Notes: generated from the sequence alone by a model not told the origin. Positions 18,596 through 26,990 are shown, counted from the stretch's first letter. The stretch: 64,000 nucleotides of DNA from Antrihabitans cavernicola (GCF_008297975.1 NZ_VLNY01000010.1:115348-179347), one strand, 5' to 3'. Program-made: numbers and translations.

Positions 18596-19297
18596 TCACG
18601 CCTCGATCTGCGCGGCGATGCGCCGCTCGAGCTGTGATCGAGCGACGACCGGGAGCACGATCAATCCCTCGAGTTCCTTGCGCGCTTTCATGTACGCGTT
18701 CTGCCGTTCCGGCGCGGTCGCGGCGTCGTCCATGGCCAAGTTCAGCAGTCGCTGCGCGCGCGCCAGCCGTTCCTGCTCGATCGGACTGAATCCACTGCGT
18801 CGCCGACGCTTGGCCTCGGTTTCGGCGATGTCGAAGGCAATCGCGTAGGCATGCACGGCGTCGCGGTATTCCACCTGCGCGTCACGGTTGCCGACCATCG
18901 ATTCGGGAGCGTCGGGTCGCAGCAGATCGGCGCGCCGCTTCGTCTTGTGAAAGTCGACGGTCAGCGGCTCACGCATGTCGGTCATCATCGGAAAGTCCAG
19001 CAGGGTCACCAAGTTGGTCTCGTAGCCGAACCAGCGAGCGTCCGTCTGATCGTGCTCGTCGACGGCCCTGGCAACGTCCGTGAGCTGTGTCTGCTTGTCG
19101 ATATGGGTCTGTGCCTTGGCCTGGGCGACGGCGACTTTGGTCTGCTGCTTGATTCGGTAGCGCTCCTGCCGACGTTCTATCCGTCGCGAATTGGCCGCGC
19201 TGATGGTTTTCAGCACGGCACCGATGCTGCCTCCGAAGACGAAGACCAGCCACCAGTAGTGCGAAATGAATTCGAACAGCGCGTCCACCTTGTTCAT
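18596..19297 (-). CDS. Membrane-anchored coiled-coil protein, unknown function
   Basis: The 233-residue protein starts with one transmembrane helix (FISHYWWLVFVFGGSIGAVL, residues 9-28). A long charged region follows, predicted to be helical (SRRIERRQERYRIKQQTKV...HIDKQTQ), then a cytosolic Arg/Glu-rich helical domain to the end (RRRRSGFSPIEQERLARAQR). I do not recognise a family. The ATG at 19297 places the membrane helix at the usual distance from the N-terminus; the ribosome binding site is poor. Its upstream neighbour is the MDR reductase, 55 nt away on the same strand. Confidence 0.7.
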   Translation of the reverse strand: MNKVDALFEFISHYWWLVFVFGGSIGAVLKTISAANSRRIERRQERYRIKQQTKVAVAQAKAQTHIDKQTQLTDVARAVDEHDQTDARWFGYETNLVTLLDFPMMTDMREPLTVDFHKTKRRADLLRPDAPESMVGNRDAQVEYRDAVHAYAIAFDIAETEAKRRRRSGFSPIEQERLARAQRLLNLAMDDAATAPERQNAYMKARKELEGLIVLPVVARSQLERRIAAQIEA

Positions 19298-19352
19298 AAT
19301 GCCCTGAATACGCGCGTGTGTCCGCTGCGGCTCTACGTTTCGGTTATCCCGT

Positions 19353-20321
19353 TCAGGGCACAACAACGGTTCGCGTGGAACCGGATTCACCTTTCGACCA
19401 GGCAGTCTCGATGTCGGACAGCGCCACGATTCGTGTGGCGATTCGGAAGGTGCCCGCATCGATCTCGTCGATGAGTGACGGCAGTTCCGCTAAATAGCCC
19501 TGAGTCGAGACAGCGCCTTGTCCGTTGCCGAAGATCCGCAGATTGGATGCCCGCAGCAATTCCGACGGCAGTTCGATAGCAGTTCCGGCAATCGATCCGA
19601 TCTGAATCCAGTCGAGCGCTTTGCTTCGATCGTTGCGTCCGACCACCAAGGCCCGCATCGCCCGCTGGGCGGGTCGTCCCCATAGATAGTCGATGACGAT
19701 ATCGACGTCGGAACACGCTGACGACAACGCATCTTCGGCGGCCGTTTCGTCATCGACGAGCGGCACCAGAGTGTCCGCACCAAGATCGGCCAGCTCATCG
19801 AGACGCGAACGATTGCGCCCAGCCGCGATCACGTGACCAGCACCGAGCCGTCTTGCAACCTGGATCGCCATTGCGCCCGCGTTGCCGGTCGCGCCGAGTA
19901 CCAACACGGTCTGACCCGGTGTGATCGCCACCCGGCGGCGTAGTGCCACCCAGGACGACATCGCCGGATTCATTGCAGCCGCGATGGCAGGTATGTCGGC
20001 ACCCTCCGGCAACACCACAGCGCGCCGCATGTCTACGACGGTCTTTTCTGCCATCGGACCGGGAAGGTCGTCGTCCGCAACAAAAAACACTTTGTCGCCG
20101 TTGGCAAGTCGGGCGACTCCGTCTATTCCCGGGACCAAAGGAAGGATTCCGTCGCTGGTGTAATGCGATCCAGATGCACCAGATCGGACCCTGGGATGAA
20201 GACCGACCGCGAGGACATCGCCGATCTGATGATCCGAGTCCGGAACGTCGGGGATCTCGAAAGTTCCATAGCGCGGGGGTTCGTCGAACGATGTGACGAC
20301 CGCGGCACGAGTTGTGGACAT
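19353..20321 (-). CDS. MDR-superfamily zinc-independent quinone oxidoreductase-like protein
   Basis: The 322-residue protein has the medium-chain dehydrogenase fold, with N-terminal GroES-like domain and a cofactor site at about residues 146-156 (VLGATGNAGAMAIQVARRLG). The zinc ligands of classical alcohol dehydrogenases are absent, so it is of the quinone-oxidoreductase/enoyl-reductase type. AGGAGA precedes the ATG at 20321. It is divergent from a MarR repressor whose twin operators cover the shared region, so it is probably induced by a MarR-sensed compound. Confidence 0.85.
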   Translation of the reverse strand: MSTTRAAVVTSFDEPPRYGTFEIPDVPDSDHQIGDVLAVGLHPRVRSGASGSHYTSDGILPLVPGIDGVARLANGDKVFFVADDDLPGPMAEKTVVDMRRAVVLPEGADIPAIAAAMNPAMSSWVALRRRVAITPGQTVLVLGATGNAGAMAIQVARRLGAGHVIAAGRNRSRLDELADLGADTLVPLVDDETAAEDALSSACSDVDIVIDYLWGRPAQRAMRALVVGRNDRSKALDWIQIGSIAGTAIELPSELLRASNLRIFGNGQGAVSTQGYLAELPSLIDEIDAGTFRIATRIVALSDIETAWSKGESGSTRTVVVP

Positions 20322-20341
20322 CGCGGATTCTCCTGTTCGGA

Positions 20342-20385
20342 TTGGTTTGTGTCACCAATCAATATAGTTGGAGTTACAAACCAAT
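20342..20385. promoter_or_regulatory. Twin MarR operators (TTGG-N9-CCAA twice)
   Basis: TTGG-N9-CCAA occurs at 20342-20358 and again at 20368-20384, 26 nt apart. The outer halves also form a perfect 10-bp inverted repeat (ATTGGTTTGT at 20341-20350, ACAAACCAAT at 20376-20385). The second copy overlaps the -35 hexamer of the marR promoter. Confidence 0.6.
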
Positions 20386-20403
20386 GCAAGTATAGTTCTC
20401 TGC
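20368..20403 (+). promoter_or_regulatory. Promoter of the MarR gene, leaderless layout
   Basis: TTGGAG (20368-20373), 17 nt, TATAGT (20391-20396), giving a start at about 20403-20404, which is the A of the marR ATG. No ribosome binding site is present. Confidence 0.5.
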
Positions 20404-20850
20404 ATGAGTTCGAAAGAGACTGTCGATCTGGGGATTGTCGATGCACTCGCGCAGCTCTCCTTTGCGGTGCAGAACGCGTTGGCGCGCCGGGCCGCCGCCT
20501 ACGAGCTATCGATGACGCAGGTTCGACTGATGGGCGTCCTGCGCGATCGCACGGCAGGCATGCAACAAATCGCCGGCCTTCTCGAGCTGGACAAGTCCAG
20601 CGTCACAGGTCTCGTGGACCGCGCGGTCAAGCGTGGGCTGGTGGTCAAGCAGACATCGACGGATGATCGTCGCGTTTCGCGCGTCGAGCTCACCGCGGAG
20701 GGGCACCGCATCGCACGCATGGTCGGCGAGGAATTCGGCGGCGACGTGCTCGCGCTGCTGGCGGGAATCGACGCCGCGGACATCGCGGCTCTTTCTCGGA
20801 TAGCCAGCGACGTAATCGTCGAGTCGGGACGTCACCCTGCTGTCGAATAG
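20404..20850 (+). CDS. MarR-family transcriptional regulator
   Basis: The 148-residue protein has the MarR winged helix: LRDRTAGMQQIAGLLELDKS for the recognition region, SSVTGLVDRAVKRGLV, and the wing TDDRRVSRVELTAEG. Proteins of this family dissociate from DNA when they bind phenolic or similar ligands. It is divergent from the MDR reductase and shares twin palindromic operators with it, so autorepression together with control of the reductase is likely. Confidence 0.88.
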   Translation: MSSKETVDLGIVDALAQLSFAVQNALARRAAAYELSMTQVRLMGVLRDRTAGMQQIAGLLELDKSSVTGLVDRAVKRGLVVKQTSTDDRRVSRVELTAEGHRIARMVGEEFGGDVLALLAGIDAADIAALSRIASDVIVESGRHPAVE

Positions 20851-20915
20851 CTGTGCGCGAGTCAGTTTGCCTACAATTCGGAAATGCTGCCGCGACGCGA
20901 CGAGATCGGAACCTC

Positions 20916-21287
20916 GTGAAGACTCGTGCCCTGCACACACGGATCCTGATCGGCGCCGCCCAGAACATCGAGCAGCTTGCCAGCAGAGCGCTCGATCTGC
21001 TCGGTGCGAGTGCGCGTCCTCCGCAGACCGATCTTGTCAGCGACAGCGCGGATCCCAGTGTTGCAGCTGTACAAAAAGCTCAACGCGCGGCAACGGCATC
21101 CGGCGATCACGATTTGGCAGACCGGCTCTCGGTGATCGAACTCGATCTTCGTCGTCAGCAGCGGACGGTCGACGACTCCGTGCTGCCGACACATCGCGGG
21201 AGGCTGGCAGCCCACGATGAACTCGAAGACATTCGAAAGCGGTTGCTGGCCAACACTCCCCGACCGTTGCCTACCGATCGGGACTGA
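20916..21287 (+). CDS. Hypothetical helical protein
   Basis: A 123-residue frame starting with GTG (LHTRILIGAAQNIEQLASRA) is rich in Arg, Leu and Ala and predicted to be largely helical, with amphipathic patterns in DLADRLSVIELDLRRQQRTV and ELEDIRKRLLA. No family is recognised. The start is weakly supported (GATCGGAA upstream). It overlaps the end of the convergent membrane-protein gene by 17 nt. The composition looks like real protein rather than antisense noise, but support is moderate. Confidence 0.5.
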   Translation: MKTRALHTRILIGAAQNIEQLASRALDLLGASARPPQTDLVSDSADPSVAAVQKAQRAATASGDHDLADRLSVIELDLRRQQRTVDDSVLPTHRGRLAAHDELEDIRKRLLANTPRPLPTDRD

Positions 21288-21672
21288 CGCCCCGGCGCTT
21301 CTGCCACAGACCCGCCGCACCGACGCCGACCCACGGCGCGACCACTGCGACCGCTTTGATCGCGCCAGCTCGTCCGACCAGGTGAGCACCACCGATCCCC
21401 GCAAGGAGATCGCCGGTATCACTCGCCAGACCTGCTGCGGCCCAGCGGCGGAAGTCATCGCGCGAGCCGGCCGTTCTAGCCACCACGGCTCCGCTGCCGA
21501 GCACCAGGTCGCGAATTCCGATCGTGCGCATCAACAACGCGTTCGTACCGTTCGCGGCGTCGTCGCGCGGTAGGACCACGGTGGGCGCCGCGATGAGCAC
21601 TACACCCACCACGACCCGGGCGGAGGCCAGCAGCAGCGGAAGATCGACGCGCACAGTCACGCCTGCGACCAT
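21271..21672 (-). CDS. Small membrane protein, DUF4267-like
   Basis: The 133-residue protein has four hydrophobic stretches (LLLASARVVVGVVLIAAPTV; MRTIGIRDLVLGSGAVVA; LASDTGDLLAGIGGAHLVG; AVAVVAPWVGVGAAGL). The pattern of a short helix, a conserved GIRDLVLG and an Asp-rich turn before the third helix resembles DUF4267-type proteins of unknown function. The assignment is by pattern only. It lies 19 nt downstream of a thioesterase gene on the same strand. Confidence 0.6.
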   Translation of the reverse strand: MVAGVTVRVDLPLLLASARVVVGVVLIAAPTVVLPRDDAANGTNALLMRTIGIRDLVLGSGAVVARTAGSRDDFRRWAAAGLASDTGDLLAGIGGAHLVGRAGAIKAVAVVAPWVGVGAAGLWQKRRGVSPDR

Positions 21673-21691
21673 AGCGCCGCGACCGGTTTGT

Positions 21692-22120
21692 TCAGTCGGC
21701 TTTCGGAGCGAGCACCAATCCTGCCGTCGGCACCACCCGTGCCGACGCCGTAGCCGTGGCGACGATATCGCCGGCAGCGTTGCGAAGCTCCCCCGCCAGG
21801 AACGCAATAGTCTTGCCTGCCCGCACGATCCGCCCCTCTCCCACCAACCTTCCTGGCAGCGCAGGCGCGATGAACGAGACGCTGAGATCGATCGTCGCGC
21901 AGTAATGCGAGCCCTGCGATTTCACCAGAATCGTCGGGCCCAGCGTGTCGTCCAGCATCGCTGCGAGGAAGCCACCTTGGACCGTCCCGCCCGGATTACA
22001 GAATTGTGGACCGGCATCGAATCCAACCTTCACCCATCCGGTCTCTGGATTGTGTTCCGCAAGGCTCCATCCGAGCAATTGCGCGCAAGGTGGCATCGGG
22101 AACTCGTCGAAGACAGTCAT
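21692..22120 (-). CDS. PaaI-type hotdog-fold thioesterase
   Basis: The 142-residue protein has a hotdog-fold thioesterase core: the helix with FCNPGGTVQGGFLAAMLDDT, in which Gly/Asp residues form the acyl-CoA site, followed by the beta-strands ATIDLSVSFIAPALPGRLVG. It should hydrolyse a CoA thioester, perhaps of an aromatic acid. The ATG at 22120 is preferred because GGAGG is 9 nt upstream; the in-frame ATG at 22129 is too close to it. It is divergent from the ArsR operon. Confidence 0.83.
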   Translation of the reverse strand: MTVFDEFPMPPCAQLLGWSLAEHNPETGWVKVGFDAGPQFCNPGGTVQGGFLAAMLDDTLGPTILVKSQGSHYCATIDLSVSFIAPALPGRLVGEGRIVRAGKTIAFLAGELRNAAGDIVATATASARVVPTAGLVLAPKAD

Positions 22121-22187
22121 GGCACTCATCCTCCATGCTTCGAGGTGGCCAGTTCTCGAACAGCGGCAGTATCGACCGAAGTCGACG

Positions 22188-22245
22188 TTCAACCGATCGG
22201 TTGACAATTGCATCGCGGCCGAGCATATTCAACCTTGTGGTTGAA
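22188..22245. promoter_or_regulatory. Two ArsR operators and a leaderless promoter
   Basis: TTCAACC-GATC-GGTTGA (22188-22204) and TTCAACC-TTGT-GGTTGAA (22228-22245) share the core CAACC-N4-GGTTG, 40 nt apart. The first touches the -35 TTGACA (22201-22206) and the second covers the start codon. CATATT (22224-22229) is 17 nt from the -35 hexamer, giving a start at about 22236-22237, the GTG of arsR. Confidence 0.65.
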
Positions 22246-22584
22246 CATGCTGAAGATCCGCTGGACGCGGTGTTTCACGCACTTGCGGATCCGACACGAC
22301 GCGCAATGGTCCGCCGGCTTGCGGACGGCGAGCGCACCGTGGGCGAGCTCGCCGCACCGTTCGACATGACCCTCGCCGCAGCGTCCAAGCACATCAAAGT
22401 GCTCGAGCGCGCGGGCCTGGTTCGACGACTCATCACGGGCCGCACCCACCTGTGCCGCCTCGACGCTGCGCCGATTCACGACGGGGTGGCGTGGATGCGC
22501 TACTACGAACGGTTCTGGAACGAACGGATCGATGCCCTATCGGCCGCTTTGGACGCCGACGACGAAAAGGACGAAAGACGATGA
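22237..22584 (+). CDS. ArsR-family repressor
   Basis: The 115-residue winged-helix protein has the ArsR core (HALADPTRRAMVRRLADGER, FDMTLAAASKHIKVLERAGL, the wing ITGRTHLCRLD) and lacks the CxC metal motif of metal sensors, as is normal for ArsR proteins paired with SRPBCC genes. It begins with GTG 22237 on a probable leaderless message. Its stop overlaps the SRPBCC start by 4 nt. It most likely represses its own operon through the two CAACC-N4-GGTTG sites. Confidence 0.88.
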   Translation: MVEHAEDPLDAVFHALADPTRRAMVRRLADGERTVGELAAPFDMTLAAASKHIKVLERAGLVRRLITGRTHLCRLDAAPIHDGVAWMRYYERFWNERIDALSAALDADDEKDERR

Positions 22585-23099
22585 CGGAATACTGCGCCTT
22601 CGAGGAACCGAACACCCTGCGCATCGAACGGGACCTGCGCGGCCCCATCGAGAGGGTGTGGCAATTCCTCACCGAGCCCGAAAGACGCAAGACGTGGATG
22701 AGTGCAGGAGAGATCGAGCCTCGTGTCGGCGGGCAGGTGGAACACGTGTTTCGCAACGCAGAACTGATCGGCGAAGCCACCGAACCGGTCGACGAATACC
22801 GTTTCGGAGGAAGGGTTCTCGCGTACGAGCCGCCGCGATTGCTCGCCTACACGTGGGACAGGGGTTCGGATGTCACTTTCGAACTGACCCCGGTAGGCGA
22901 CCGCGTTCGACTTGTGGTGACGCACCGTCGCATTGCCGATCGAGACGGCTTGGTCGGATACGGATCCGGCTGGCATGCCCATCTCGATCTACTCGTGCAT
23001 CGACTCGCGGACGACACACCGACCTACGACTTCCAAGCAGGGATGGCTGCACTGCAAGCCGAGTACGCGCAACGATTCCGCGTCGAGGCACCGTCATGA
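22581..23099 (+). CDS. SRPBCC-family (AHSA1-like) protein
   Basis: The 172-residue protein has the START/AHSA1-like fold: an N-terminal RDLRGPIERVWQFLTEPERR helix-strand region, GGRVLAYEPPRLLAYTW in the middle and a C-terminal long helix (WHAHLDLLVHRLADDTPTYD). Members bind hydrophobic ligands. ArsR-SRPBCC pairs are widespread in actinobacteria and their ligand is normally unknown. It starts inside the arsR stop (ATGA) and its own stop overlaps the exporter start, giving a tightly coupled three-gene operon. Confidence 0.85.
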   Translation: MTEYCAFEEPNTLRIERDLRGPIERVWQFLTEPERRKTWMSAGEIEPRVGGQVEHVFRNAELIGEATEPVDEYRFGGRVLAYEPPRLLAYTWDRGSDVTFELTPVGDRVRLVVTHRRIADRDGLVGYGSGWHAHLDLLVHRLADDTPTYDFQAGMAALQAEYAQRFRVEAPS

Positions 23100-24466
23100 G
23101 TACCGCGATCTCGACACCCACCTCGAGCCGATTCACCGCCCGCCAGCGACTGATCCTGCTCGTCCTCCTCGGCGCCGGATTCATGCTGTCCGTGGACTTT
23201 TCGATCCTCAACGTCGCGCTTCCCGAAGTGGGTGCGGGCGTCGGTCTGACCGCAACGGGGCTGCCATGGATCGTCTCTGCTTACGCCCTACCCGCGGCAG
23301 GTTTCACGCTGCTGTTCGGTCGAGTCGCCGACCTGTTCGGCAGGCGGAAGGTCTTCCTCGCGGGCATGTCGTTGCTGGTCGCAGCGTCGATACTCGGCGG
23401 TGCCGCAGTTACCCCCGAAGTTCTGCTCACCGCCCGCGTACTGCAAGGTTTCGCGACCGCCATGACGATTCCCGCTGCCCTCTCGCTGCTCACCACCACC
23501 TTTCCGGAAGGTGCACTGCGCGAGCGAGTCCTCGGGCTGAACGGCGCGTTGCTCTCCGGCGGATTCACGGTCGGTGCACTCGTGGGCGGCACCTTGGTCG
23601 GCCTGTTGGGATGGCGGGCCGCGTTCTTCGTCAACGTTCCTGTCGCACTGGCAATCCTGGTCGCGACCCCCTTGCTGCTCGAGGAGAGCGGCGTCGCCGA
23701 GCGAATGAAGCTGGACGTGGCAGGAGCTGTGACGGTATCCGGCGGGTTGCTTGCGACGATCTACTCGGTCATCGAACACAGCCTGCCGATGGCGGTCGTC
23801 GGTGTGGTCCTGCTCGCCGCCTTCTGGATCGTCGAAACGCGGGCCGCGTCACCGCTCGCTCCCCCTCGTATCCTGGCAAGGCCAAACGTCAAGTGGGGCA
23901 ACTACGGCGGCCTCGTGACGTTGGCCGCCGAAAGCGGAATCATCTTCATGACGACGCTGTACCTGCAGAAAGTCCTCGAGCTGTCTCCGTTGATCACCGG
24001 TTTGGTGTTCGGTGTCCCCGGATTGACCGCGGTAGCGGCCGGACCCATCGCCGGACGCCTTGTCGGACGATTCGGTAGCCGCCGAGTGCTGGCGGTCGCC
24101 CTGTTCGTCCAAGGACTGGCGACTGTTCCGCTCGCCCTCCTCGGCGCCGACCGCGCAGCTCTCCCAATTCTGTTGGGGGCGTTGTTCGTGGGGTTCTTCG
24201 GTCACGTCACCGCGATCGTCGCGTACACCGTTACCGGGACTACGGGGTTGCAGGACCACGAACAGGGTTTGGCCACCGGACTCACGTCGATGACTCAACA
24301 GGTGGCGGTGACGATCGGTGTCCCGATTCTCAGTTCGATCGCCGCAACGCAGCACGGTGAACTCACCGGGATTCACCTCGGGACGACCGTTGGCGCAGTG
24401 ACGATTCTTGTGAGTGCGGCGATCGTCTGGTTCAGGCTTCGGTCAGCGCCATCGCCGACTGAGTGA
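23096..24466 (+). CDS. DHA2-family MFS exporter of the ArsR operon
   Basis: The 456-residue protein has the DHA2 layout: LSVDFSILNVALPEVGAGV in helix 1, motif A GRVADLFGRRKVFLAG, GFATAMTIPAALSLL in the motif-B region and RVLGLNGALLSGGFTVGALVG as motif C. It should export a toxic small molecule by proton antiport. Its ATG overlaps the SRPBCC stop, so the ArsR operators control it. The SRPBCC protein may bind or modify the pump's substrate. Confidence 0.88.
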   Translation: MSTAISTPTSSRFTARQRLILLVLLGAGFMLSVDFSILNVALPEVGAGVGLTATGLPWIVSAYALPAAGFTLLFGRVADLFGRRKVFLAGMSLLVAASILGGAAVTPEVLLTARVLQGFATAMTIPAALSLLTTTFPEGALRERVLGLNGALLSGGFTVGALVGGTLVGLLGWRAAFFVNVPVALAILVATPLLLEESGVAERMKLDVAGAVTVSGGLLATIYSVIEHSLPMAVVGVVLLAAFWIVETRAASPLAPPRILARPNVKWGNYGGLVTLAAESGIIFMTTLYLQKVLELSPLITGLVFGVPGLTAVAAGPIAGRLVGRFGSRRVLAVALFVQGLATVPLALLGADRAALPILLGALFVGFFGHVTAIVAYTVTGTTGLQDHEQGLATGLTSMTQQVAVTIGVPILSSIAATQHGELTGIHLGTTVGAVTILVSAAIVWFRLRSAPSPTE

Positions 24467-24472
24467 GGTCCG

Positions 24473-24829
24473 CTACCAGTTGGAACTCGTTCCGGTGTCG
24501 TCGATTCCGTTCACAACGGCGACAATCAGAATGATGTAGAAGAGAACGAAGAGGATCATCGCTGCGGCGAAGATCGCGAGCGAGATCTGACCCAACTTCT
24601 TCGTCCGGTCCGAGGCGTACTGCGCTCCCGCGAAGTCACCCTGCGCCCATCGTGGATACACGTTCAGCGCATGTGTGAACGCGGAGAATGCCAAGGGCCA
24701 GAAGAAGACCACACTCGCCACAGCCCAGCCCGCGTTCGACTTGGGTGGCGGTGGCGGCAAGAACTGCTGCTGGCTGTATTGCCCCGCGGGGTACTGCGGT
24801 CCCCCCTGGTACGGCGCCTGTTCGCTCAT
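24473..24829 (-). CDS. CD225/dispanin-family membrane protein
   Basis: The 118-residue protein has a Gln/Pro-rich cytosolic head ending in FLPPPPPKSN, a first half-helix with AVASVVFFWPLAFSAFTHAL, a conserved loop (WAQGDFAGAQYASDRTKKLG) and a second full transmembrane helix. This is the interferon-inducible-transmembrane/dispanin layout common in actinobacterial small proteins, where the function is unknown. A GGGGGA-type site precedes the ATG at 24829. It is convergent with the exporter operon (6-nt gap). Confidence 0.8.
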   Translation of the reverse strand: MSEQAPYQGGPQYPAGQYSQQQFLPPPPPKSNAGWAVASVVFFWPLAFSAFTHALNVYPRWAQGDFAGAQYASDRTKKLGQISLAIFAAAMILFVLFYIILIVAVVNGIDDTGTSSNW

Positions 24830-24930
24830 CGGTCCCCCTGTGTTCTCGGAATTCGTCGTTACACCGTACTCGAGAGCGACCGAAATGTCGGTAGCGCCGC
24901 CGCCCGTGACAATCTCGCTATCGTGTGGGA

Positions 24931-25767
24931 ATGACCGAAGAGTCGCTCGACGGCGTCGCACGGACCGCCCTCGGTGTCGCAATGGCCCGAGCCAGAGAGA
25001 GCGAACGCCCGGACCGCATGTTCGACGATCCCCTTGCCGCCGTGTTCGTGAGTGCATCGGGAGATTCCGTCGGCCGCAACATCGACGCACTCGCGCCCGA
25101 GGCGCGGCAAGCCGTCGTGGCGATGTATCACTGGGTCACTGCCCGGACCCGGTTTCTCGACGGCGTCTGCGCCGCCGCGGTCGATGACGGCCTCGACCAG
25201 GTGGTGATCGTCGGCGCCGGTCTGGACACCCGCGGCTTCCGACTCGGCTGGCCGGCCGATCTCGATCTCTTCGAGATCGACCGAACCGACATCTTCACGT
25301 TCAAGGAGAAGGCGCTCGACGACGCGTCCGCCCGTCCGACTTGCCGACGCCACGTCGTTGTCGCGGACCTGATGAACGACTGGGACACAACGCTGGCCGA
25401 TGCCGGATTCGACAATGCTCGACGTACGTTGTGGCTCGCCGAGGGCCTGTTCGTCTATTTCCCGGCAGACGACGTCAGACGCTTGCTGACCACGATCACC
25501 GAACTCTCGCCACCCGGCTCGCGCTTCGGCGTGACCACCCGGAGTGTCGATGCGTCCACTGCCACACCGATTTCCAACGATCCGCACGCCGCGGTGCGGG
25601 CACTCTGGCACCACACAGAGTTCGAAATAGTCGACTGGCTCTCCGAGAACGGTTGGGAACCAACGGTTACCGATCCACGCGATGTGCTGGTCGAAGCAGG
25701 GCGCATCGCACCGAGTGTCGTCAACCCTGTCGGCAGACCGCGGCTAGTTTCGGCTCTTCGGAGCTGA
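24931..25767 (+). CDS. SAM-dependent methyltransferase of the PPM/LCMT-like (TIGR00027) family
   Basis: The 278-residue protein shows the actinobacterial leucine-carboxyl-methyltransferase-like pattern: an early ARTALGVAMARARESERPD, FDDPLA, the SAM loop VVIVGAGLDTRGFRLG and the WLAEGLFVYFPADDVRRLL segment. The family is expanded in mycolate actinobacteria; substrates are mostly unknown. An in-frame GTG lies two codons before the ATG at 24931. The gene opens 101 nt after the divergent CD225 gene. Confidence 0.85.
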   Translation: MTEESLDGVARTALGVAMARARESERPDRMFDDPLAAVFVSASGDSVGRNIDALAPEARQAVVAMYHWVTARTRFLDGVCAAAVDDGLDQVVIVGAGLDTRGFRLGWPADLDLFEIDRTDIFTFKEKALDDASARPTCRRHVVVADLMNDWDTTLADAGFDNARRTLWLAEGLFVYFPADDVRRLLTTITELSPPGSRFGVTTRSVDASTATPISNDPHAAVRALWHHTEFEIVDWLSENGWEPTVTDPRDVLVEAGRIAPSVVNPVGRPRLVSALRS

Positions 25768-25773
25768 CGCGAC

Positions 25774-26109
25774 TTACGATTCAATCATGTTCTGATCCAG
25801 CGGTTTCGGCAGCTGGGCGTGATGGTCGTCGAACTTGTCCCACCGCCGATCATGTCGCCGATCCAGGCGAGCATCTTCTCGCTGCTGATCGATGGCGGCC
25901 GACATCACCGCTGCAGCACAGTCGCGAGGCGACAGGTCGACTTGCGTCGATCCGCCTGTCGGAGAATGAATCACACAGACGACGGTGTCGGCCGGAACCG
26001 ATGCGACGGCCGTGGTGGTTGCTGCCGAAGCAGCTGCTGTCACGATTACGGCGACAGCGAACGAATGCGCGATGATCCGGCCGCGGCCCGGCACTTTCCT
26101 GATGTTCAT
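25774..26109 (-). CDS. Small exported protein, unknown
   Basis: The 111-residue protein has a signal peptide (IRKVPGRGRIIAHSFAVAV, hydrophobic core, cleavage near AVASVPA). The mature part has two Cys (VVCVIHS, RDCAAAV) and ends in a charged, His/Asp-rich helix (QREDARLDRRHDRRWDKFDD). No family is recognised. It lies 102 nt from the divergent DUF6191-like gene and 6 nt from the convergent methyltransferase. Confidence 0.65.
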   Translation of the reverse strand: MNIRKVPGRGRIIAHSFAVAVIVTAAASAATTTAVASVPADTVVCVIHSPTGGSTQVDLSPRDCAAAVMSAAIDQQREDARLDRRHDRRWDKFDDHHAQLPKPLDQNMIES

Positions 26110-26211
26110 ACCTTCCGAAAGTACTGCGGGACAACGCCGGACAGGCTGATCGACCGATGACGAAAGCGTGACGGACGTGCCTCGCTGCTGCCGCGACGGT
26201 AGTATGGCCTC

Positions 26212-26517
26212 ATGGCAACCGCTCTAGGTCTGAGCCTTCCGCTCGGCGTCCTGGTGCTTTTGGCAGTCGGCGGCTTCGAGCTACGTAGAAAACGAAGAAG
26301 CCAACTGAGATCGACACTGTCCGCCACATATGTCGACGAGCTCACGGCCCTCTTCTACGGCAGCAAACGCATGGAGCTCGACCATCGAGACTCGACGTCG
26401 ATGCTTCGAGACGACGACTCCGACGGCGCCCCACGGCAGATGGATATCGACTTGGACCGCGGGACTGCAGCTCTATCGGCGAGCTCGCTGCCTGACGATC
26501 AGCGAAGGGCCTCGTAG
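26212..26517 (+). CDS. DUF6191-like single-pass membrane protein
   Basis: The 101-residue protein has one N-terminal membrane helix (LGLSLPLGVLVLLAVGGFEL) followed by basic residues, then the segment DELTALFYGSKRMELDHRD and STSMLRDDDSDGAPR, which is characteristic of the actinobacterial DUF6191 family of unknown function. The last 19 nt overlap the convergent SRPBCC gene. Confidence 0.7.
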   Translation: MATALGLSLPLGVLVLLAVGGFELRRKRRSQLRSTLSATYVDELTALFYGSKRMELDHRDSTSMLRDDDSDGAPRQMDIDLDRGTAALSASSLPDDQRRAS

Positions 26518-26990
26518 TAGCCCTGCTGAGCCGGGTAGTAGTCGTCGAAGCTCGGCAGCGGCGCGCCATCGCGCGAGGCCACGAGATTGTCGAGGTAGTA
26601 CTCCCATCCCGGCCCGATTTCGCCGAGTCCCTCTCGATCCGATCGATGCTGGATCAGCACCAACGTGGTGGTCTCGCCACTCTGCTCGAGCTCGAGTTCG
26701 AGCTTCCAGCCGCCACTCTCGCCGCTCGTCGAGAGAGCAAGGTGCCGAGGTGCAGCACAGACGTCGACGCGCATGTCCATCCACGGTGCACCCTCTTCGA
26801 AGCGCATCTGTACTCGAATCGACTTGCCCGCGCCGCTCTCGCCCTCCCAAGCTCCGAACCACTGTGCTGTGCGGTCGGATTCGGTCACGCTCGCCCACAC
26901 ATCGTCGATGTCGGCGTGAAAGGTACGAGGTATCTCGAGATCGAAGCCTGTCGCGGTGGCGCGTAAGCGGCCGGTCGGAATCGGTGTCAT
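26499..26990 (-). CDS. SRPBCC (AHSA1-like) protein
   Basis: This 163-residue AHSA1-type domain shows the N-terminal IPRTFHADIDDVWASVTESD helix-strand unit, WFGAWEG, and a C-terminal GPGWEYYLDNLVASRDGAPL helix. GAAGGA precedes the ATG at 26990. There is no ArsR gene beside it, unlike the operon at 22.2 kb. A leftward neighbour, the SCO6745-like gene, lies downstream... on the opposite flank at 27034 and reads toward it, so the two may share a transcript. The ligand is unknown. Confidence 0.8.
   Translation of the reverse strand: MTPIPTGRLRATATGFDLEIPRTFHADIDDVWASVTESDRTAQWFGAWEGESGAGKSIRVQMRFEEGAPWMDMRVDVCAAPRHLALSTSGESGGWKLELELEQSGETTTLVLIQHRSDREGLGEIGPGWEYYLDNLVASRDGAPLPSFDDYYPAQQGYYEALR

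Noticed and set aside
17054..18637. Arg-rich long frame overlapping the MFS exporter on the same strand
   Set aside because: Arginine-rich shadow of the exporter in another frame; the exporter frame shows clear membrane helices.
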